DNA of 8,584 nucleotides from CAVTHK01 sp964552235 (lineage in GTDB: Bacteria > Spirochaetota > Spirochaetia > SZUA-6 > CAVTHK01): the NCBI GenBank assembly GCA_964552235.1, contig CAZKGO010000162.1, positions 1 to 8,584 of the forward strand. The letters are read 5' to 3'. This document shows positions 6,366 through 8,584 of this stretch, in pieces (the stretch's first letter is position 1; each line of letters starts with the position of its first letter). The translations under genes were made by a program, and so were the position numbers. The notes beneath the pieces are model-generated. The model ran no database searches, was not told the DNA's origin, and saw nothing but the letters and a program-made list of their open reading frames with translations.

Positions 6366-7253
6366 ATGCGTACATTCACCGGCGTGTGGCCCGCCATGGT
6401 CACTCCGTTCACGGCCTCCAACCAGCTCAACGAGGAGGTCGCCCGCGGGTTCGCCGAGCACCTGCTCGCCAGGGGCGCCGACGGCTTCTACGTGTGCGGC
6501 GCCACGGGCCAGGGGCTGGTCATGACGGTGAGCGAGCGCAAGCGGATGGCCGCGGTGGTCATCGAGCAGGTCAAGGGCCGCGTGCCCGTGATCCTGCAGG
6601 TCGGTGCCCTGGCGATCCCCGACGCGGTCGCGCTGGCCCATCACGCCCGCGAGATCGGCGCAGCGGCGATCAGCAGCTCGATCCCGCCGATCTACGGCGA
6701 CCCCGCGATCCTCTGCGCCTACTACACGGAGCTCGCCGCGGCCGTGCCCGACCTGCCGCTGCTGCCCTACATCTCGGGTGCCGGCGCGGCGCCGCTGGCT
6801 CTCATGAAACGGCTGCTTCCCATCCCCAACCTCGGCGGCACCAAGTACACGGGGCCGAACATGTTCGAGCTCAAGGCCGTGGTCGACCTCCGCGACAAGA
6901 GCTGGTCGGTGTTCTCCGGGATGGACGAGCAGTGCGTGTACGCTGCCATGGCCGGGGCGCACGGCGCCATCGGCTCGACCATGAACGTGATGCTCGGCGT
7001 CTACAAGCGGATCCGGGCCCACGTGGCCGCGCGCGAGCTCGAGGCGGCGCTCGAGCTGCAGGCGCGGGCCAACCGCGTCACGGCGACCATGATCGCCGCC
7101 GGCTACGAGGGGGCGCTGCGCGAGGCGATCGGCATGCTCGGCTTCGACTGCGGCGACCCGCGCCTGCCCGGCAAGCGGCTCGACGCGGCCGCTCGCCGCG
7201 AGCTGCACGCCGCGCTCGCGAAAGTCGACTTCGAGCGGATCGCCGCGATGTAG
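6366..7253 (+). CDS. N-acetylneuraminate lyase/DHDPS-family aldolase
   Basis: A 295-residue class I aldolase, the usual length for the DapA/NanA superfamily ((beta/alpha)8 barrel, cytosolic). The Schiff-base lysine is Lys160 in GGTKYTGPNMFEL and the catalytic tyrosine probably Tyr135 in LLPYISG. The later blocks FSGMDE (183-188) and GAIGSTMNVM (200-209) resemble N-acetylneuraminate lyase (GxDE, then IGSTYN) more than dihydrodipicolinate synthase. The pyruvate-carboxylate loop is GATGQ (45-49), not the GSTGE/GTTGE of characterised enzymes, and the tyrosine is followed by ISG instead of N-x-P, so a related 2-keto-3-deoxy sugar acid may be the substrate. Beside an AGE epimerase, cleavage of a sialic acid to pyruvate plus N-acylmannosamine is the simplest reading. 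The ATG at 6366 is the only sensible start. The response regulator gene follows 36 nt downstream. Confidence 0.85.
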   Translation: MRTFTGVWPAMVTPFTASNQLNEEVARGFAEHLLARGADGFYVCGATGQGLVMTVSERKRMAAVVIEQVKGRVPVILQVGALAIPDAVALAHHAREIGAAAISSSIPPIYGDPAILCAYYTELAAAVPDLPLLPYISGAGAAPLALMKRLLPIPNLGGTKYTGPNMFELKAVVDLRDKSWSVFSGMDEQCVYAAMAGAHGAIGSTMNVMLGVYKRIRAHVAARELEAALELQARANRVTATMIAAGYEGALREAIGMLGFDCGDPRLPGKRLDAAARRELHAALAKVDFERIAAM

Positions 7254-7271
7254 CGGCGGGCCGGCGCGGGC

Positions 7272-7280
7272 TGCTATACT
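7272..7280 (+). promoter_or_regulatory. Extended -10 element upstream of the response regulator
   Basis: TGCTATACT is a close match to an extended -10 (TGn plus TATAAT). It ends 9 nt before the ATG at 7290 and no Shine-Dalgarno lies between. I see no convincing -35 at the right distance. It suggests the regulator has its own nearly leaderless promoter besides read-through from the aldolase gene. Confidence 0.45.
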
Positions 7281-7289
7281 GCGGCTGCG

Positions 7290-7967
7290 ATGCCCAAGCT
7301 GCGCGTGCTCCTCGCCGACGACCAGGAGCTGTTCGTCCGCAACCTGGCGATCGTCCTCGAGTCACGGGCCGGGGACATCGAGGTGGTCGGCATCGCCCAC
7401 AACGGCCGCGAGGCCGTGCAGCGCGTGCGCGATGCGAAGCCCGACATCGTCCTGATGGACGTGCGCATGCCAGGCATGGACGGCGTGGAGGCGACACGTT
7501 TGATCCACGAGCGCCATCCGTCGGTGCGCGTCGTGATGCTCACGACCTTTGACGACGACGAGTACGTCTACCACGCCCTCGGCTACGGGGCGGTCGGCTA
7601 CCTGCTCAAGAACATCCCTCCGGAGGAGCTGTTCGCCTGCATCCGGGCGGTCGCCGGCGGCGCCACCCTCGTTTCGCCCCAGGTGAGGGAGAAGCTCGTG
7701 GGCATGCGCGCCGGCCGCGACGGAGCCGCGCCTGCGCCTCGGAGGGACGTCGAGGTCGATCGGCTGCTCGAGAGCCTGACGCCCAAGGAGCGCGACATCC
7801 TCAAGCTGATCGCCCTGGCTCACACCAACCGCCAGATCGCCGAGCGCCTGATGATCGCCGAACAGACGGTCAAGAACCACATCAGCATCATCTACTCCAA
7901 GATGGGCGTGACGCGGCGCATGGAGCTCATGGGGCTGCTGCGCGACGCGGACCTGGAGAGGCTGTGA
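7290..7967 (+). CDS. NarL/FixJ-family two-component response regulator
   Basis: A 225-residue DNA-binding response regulator with no truncation. The receiver domain (about 1-125) has the acidic pair Asp10-Asp11, phospho-acceptor Asp57 (DIVLMDVRMPGMDG), Thr85 and Lys107 (GYLLKNIPPEEL). A linker of roughly 30 residues leads to a LuxR-type helix-turn-helix (about 161-209) with LTPKERDILKLIA and NRQIAERLMIAEQTVKNHIS. It should activate or repress transcription after phosphorylation by a histidine kinase, but no kinase gene is in the window. It lies between the aldolase and the permease genes on the same strand, so control of the sugar genes is plausible but not shown. Its start is set by MPKLRVLLADD. 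Confidence 0.93.
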   Translation: MPKLRVLLADDQELFVRNLAIVLESRAGDIEVVGIAHNGREAVQRVRDAKPDIVLMDVRMPGMDGVEATRLIHERHPSVRVVMLTTFDDDEYVYHALGYGAVGYLLKNIPPEELFACIRAVAGGATLVSPQVREKLVGMRAGRDGAAPAPRRDVEVDRLLESLTPKERDILKLIALAHTNRQIAERLMIAEQTVKNHISIIYSKMGVTRRMELMGLLRDADLERL

Positions 7968-7985
7968 CAGCTGCGTCCTCGCGCG

Positions 7986-7997
7986 GGTACTAGTACC
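7986..7997. repeat. Perfect 12-bp palindrome upstream of the permease gene
   Basis: GGTACTAGTACC is fully self-complementary and starts 19 bp after the regulator stop. It is too short and lacks a following T-run, so it is not a convincing terminator. Its position ahead of the permease promoter makes a protein-binding site more likely. Confidence 0.4.
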
Positions 7998-8020
7998 TTA
8001 GGTCCTCGACTCCGGCGCCT

Positions 8021-8051
8021 GCCCGGGTACGTACGTCACTTGTGCCCGGGC
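8021..8051. repeat. Dyad GCCCGGG...CCCGGGC overlapping the permease promoter
   Basis: A perfect 7-bp inverted repeat, GCCCGGG (8021-8027) and CCCGGGC (8045-8051), with arms 24 bp apart. The left arm runs into GTACGTAC (8027-8034), itself a palindrome. The right arm overlaps the -35 candidate. It may be an operator; in RNA it could also form a hairpin, without a T-run. Confidence 0.4.
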
Positions 8052-8068
8052 GCTGCGCGCACGACAAT
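8040..8068 (+). promoter_or_regulatory. Putative promoter of the permease gene
   Basis: TTGTGC (8040-8045), a 17-nt spacer and GACAAT (8063-8068), with the ATG at 8076 only 7 nt further. Each box is a moderate match, but the arrangement repeats that of other genes in the window. The 108-bp gap from the regulator stop also holds two dyads. Confidence 0.4.
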
Positions 8069-8075
8069 AGGGGCG

Positions 8076-8584
8076 ATGCAGGGCAACGGCCGCAACAGTG
8101 AGCGCAGGTCGAAGGCGCGCGTGAGCACGGTCAAGGACGGTCCCGGGCGGATAGCGCCGGCCGGCGATTTGCTGCGCAGGCTGCCGCGCATCTGGGAGCT
8201 GTACGTCTTTGTGCTGCCTGCTGCGATCCACACCTTTGTCTTTCGCTACATCCCCATCTACGGGCTGCGCATCGCCTTTACCGACGGCTTCTCCTTGCGC
8301 TCGAGCGGTCCTCGGCCGCAGTGGAACAACTTTGCCCACTTTCTGCGCTTCTTCGAGAGCGCCTACTTCCTGCCGGTGGTGCGCAACACCGCGTTCATCT
8401 CGCTGTACAGCCTGGCTCTGTGGCCGGTCCCGCTGATCCTCGCCCTGATGCTGAACCAGGTGCGCAGCCGCTGGTTCCAGAAGACCGTGCAGATGGTCAC
8501 CTACGCGCCGTACTTTATTTCGACGGTGGTCGTGGTGAGCATGCTCTACGTGTTCCTGAGCCCGCGCATCGGCGTGGTCAACGC
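8076..8584 (+). CDS. LplB-type sugar ABC transporter permease, N-terminal part
   Basis: The gene runs off the right edge; 169 complete codons are visible. After a basic cytoplasmic stretch of about 38 residues comes WELYVFVLPAAIHTFVFRYI, leading into the PIYGLRIAF signature (first membrane segment, about 41-68). This is characteristic of LplB/YteP-type permeases of oligosaccharide importers (binding-protein-dependent transport inner-membrane family). Two more segments follow, about 105-127 (with RNTAFISLYSLALWPVPLIL and ALMLNQVRSR) and 143-162 (YAPYFISTVVVVSMLYVF). The EAA loop that meets the ATPase lies beyond the window. The start at 8076 lacks a Shine-Dalgarno but sits 7 nt after a -10-like box. 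The partner permease, binding protein and ATPase are not in the window. Its substrate is presumably the sugar processed by the neighbouring enzymes. Confidence 0.85.
   Translation, partial: MQGNGRNSERRSKARVSTVKDGPGRIAPAGDLLRRLPRIWELYVFVLPAAIHTFVFRYIPIYGLRIAFTDGFSLRSSGPRPQWNNFAHFLRFFESAYFLPVVRNTAFISLYSLALWPVPLILALMLNQVRSRWFQKTVQMVTYAPYFISTVVVVSMLYVFLSPRIGVVN

Noticed and set aside
6306..7208. A 300-codon minus-strand frame and a 407-codon plus-strand frame (6329-7552) over the aldolase gene
   Set aside because: Both lack family-like sequence; the 295-codon frame has the Schiff-base Lys and the other aldolase motifs.
8021..8051. GCCCGGG dyad as a rho-independent terminator of the regulator gene
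   Set aside because: The loop is long (17 nt) and no T-run follows; a promoter overlaps the right arm.
1..8584. CRISPR arrays, tRNA or rRNA genes, transposases, attachment sites
   Set aside because: I looked for regularly spaced repeats, tRNA-like cloverleaf signatures and transposase-like proteins and saw none.

Overview
This is a chromosomal window from a visibly GC-rich bacterium that I cannot place in a phylum. Its character comes from an LplB-type sugar ABC permease, a glycyl radical enzyme (so at least facultative anaerobic metabolism), several toxin-antitoxin genes and repeated promoter-like boxes that sit only 6-10 nt upstream of start codons.

Layout. On the minus strand at the left edge is the signal-peptide end of an exported protein (1-130), possibly a solute-binding protein. 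Next comes an accessory block, all on the minus strand: a HEPN (HepT-like)/MNT nucleotidyltransferase pair (386-1214), a Phd/VapB-VapC (PIN) pair (1270-1916), a frameshifted small gene (1980-2311), and the 3' part of an AbiEii-like nucleotidyltransferase gene (2341-2763) whose 5' half is missing. This block abuts the 3' end of a sugar operon: an AGE/RenBP-family N-acylglucosamine 2-epimerase (2858-4060) and, upstream of it, a pyruvate-formate-lyase-like glycyl radical enzyme (4099-6273). A 92-bp divergent control region separates these from plus-strand genes: an N-acetylneuraminate-lyase/DHDPS-family aldolase (6366-7253), a NarL/FixJ response regulator (7290-7967) and the start of an LplB-like permease that runs off the right edge (8076-8584).

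How the genes may work together (inference). A permease would import a sugar, a NAL-like lyase would split a sialic-acid-like 2-keto acid into pyruvate and an N-acyl hexosamine, and AGE would epimerise the amino sugar. The glycyl radical enzyme is the unusual partner. Its active-site Cys lies in a Gly-Cys-His-Trp context, which is neither the Cys-Cys of PFL nor the Gly-Cys-x-Glu of the glycerol/choline dehydratase-lyase class, so its reaction is open. No activase is visible. The response regulator is a candidate controller, and GTAC-containing dyads in both control regions are candidate operators.

Most other long reading frames, including one of 636 codons antisense to the epimerase, are shadows produced by high GC content.
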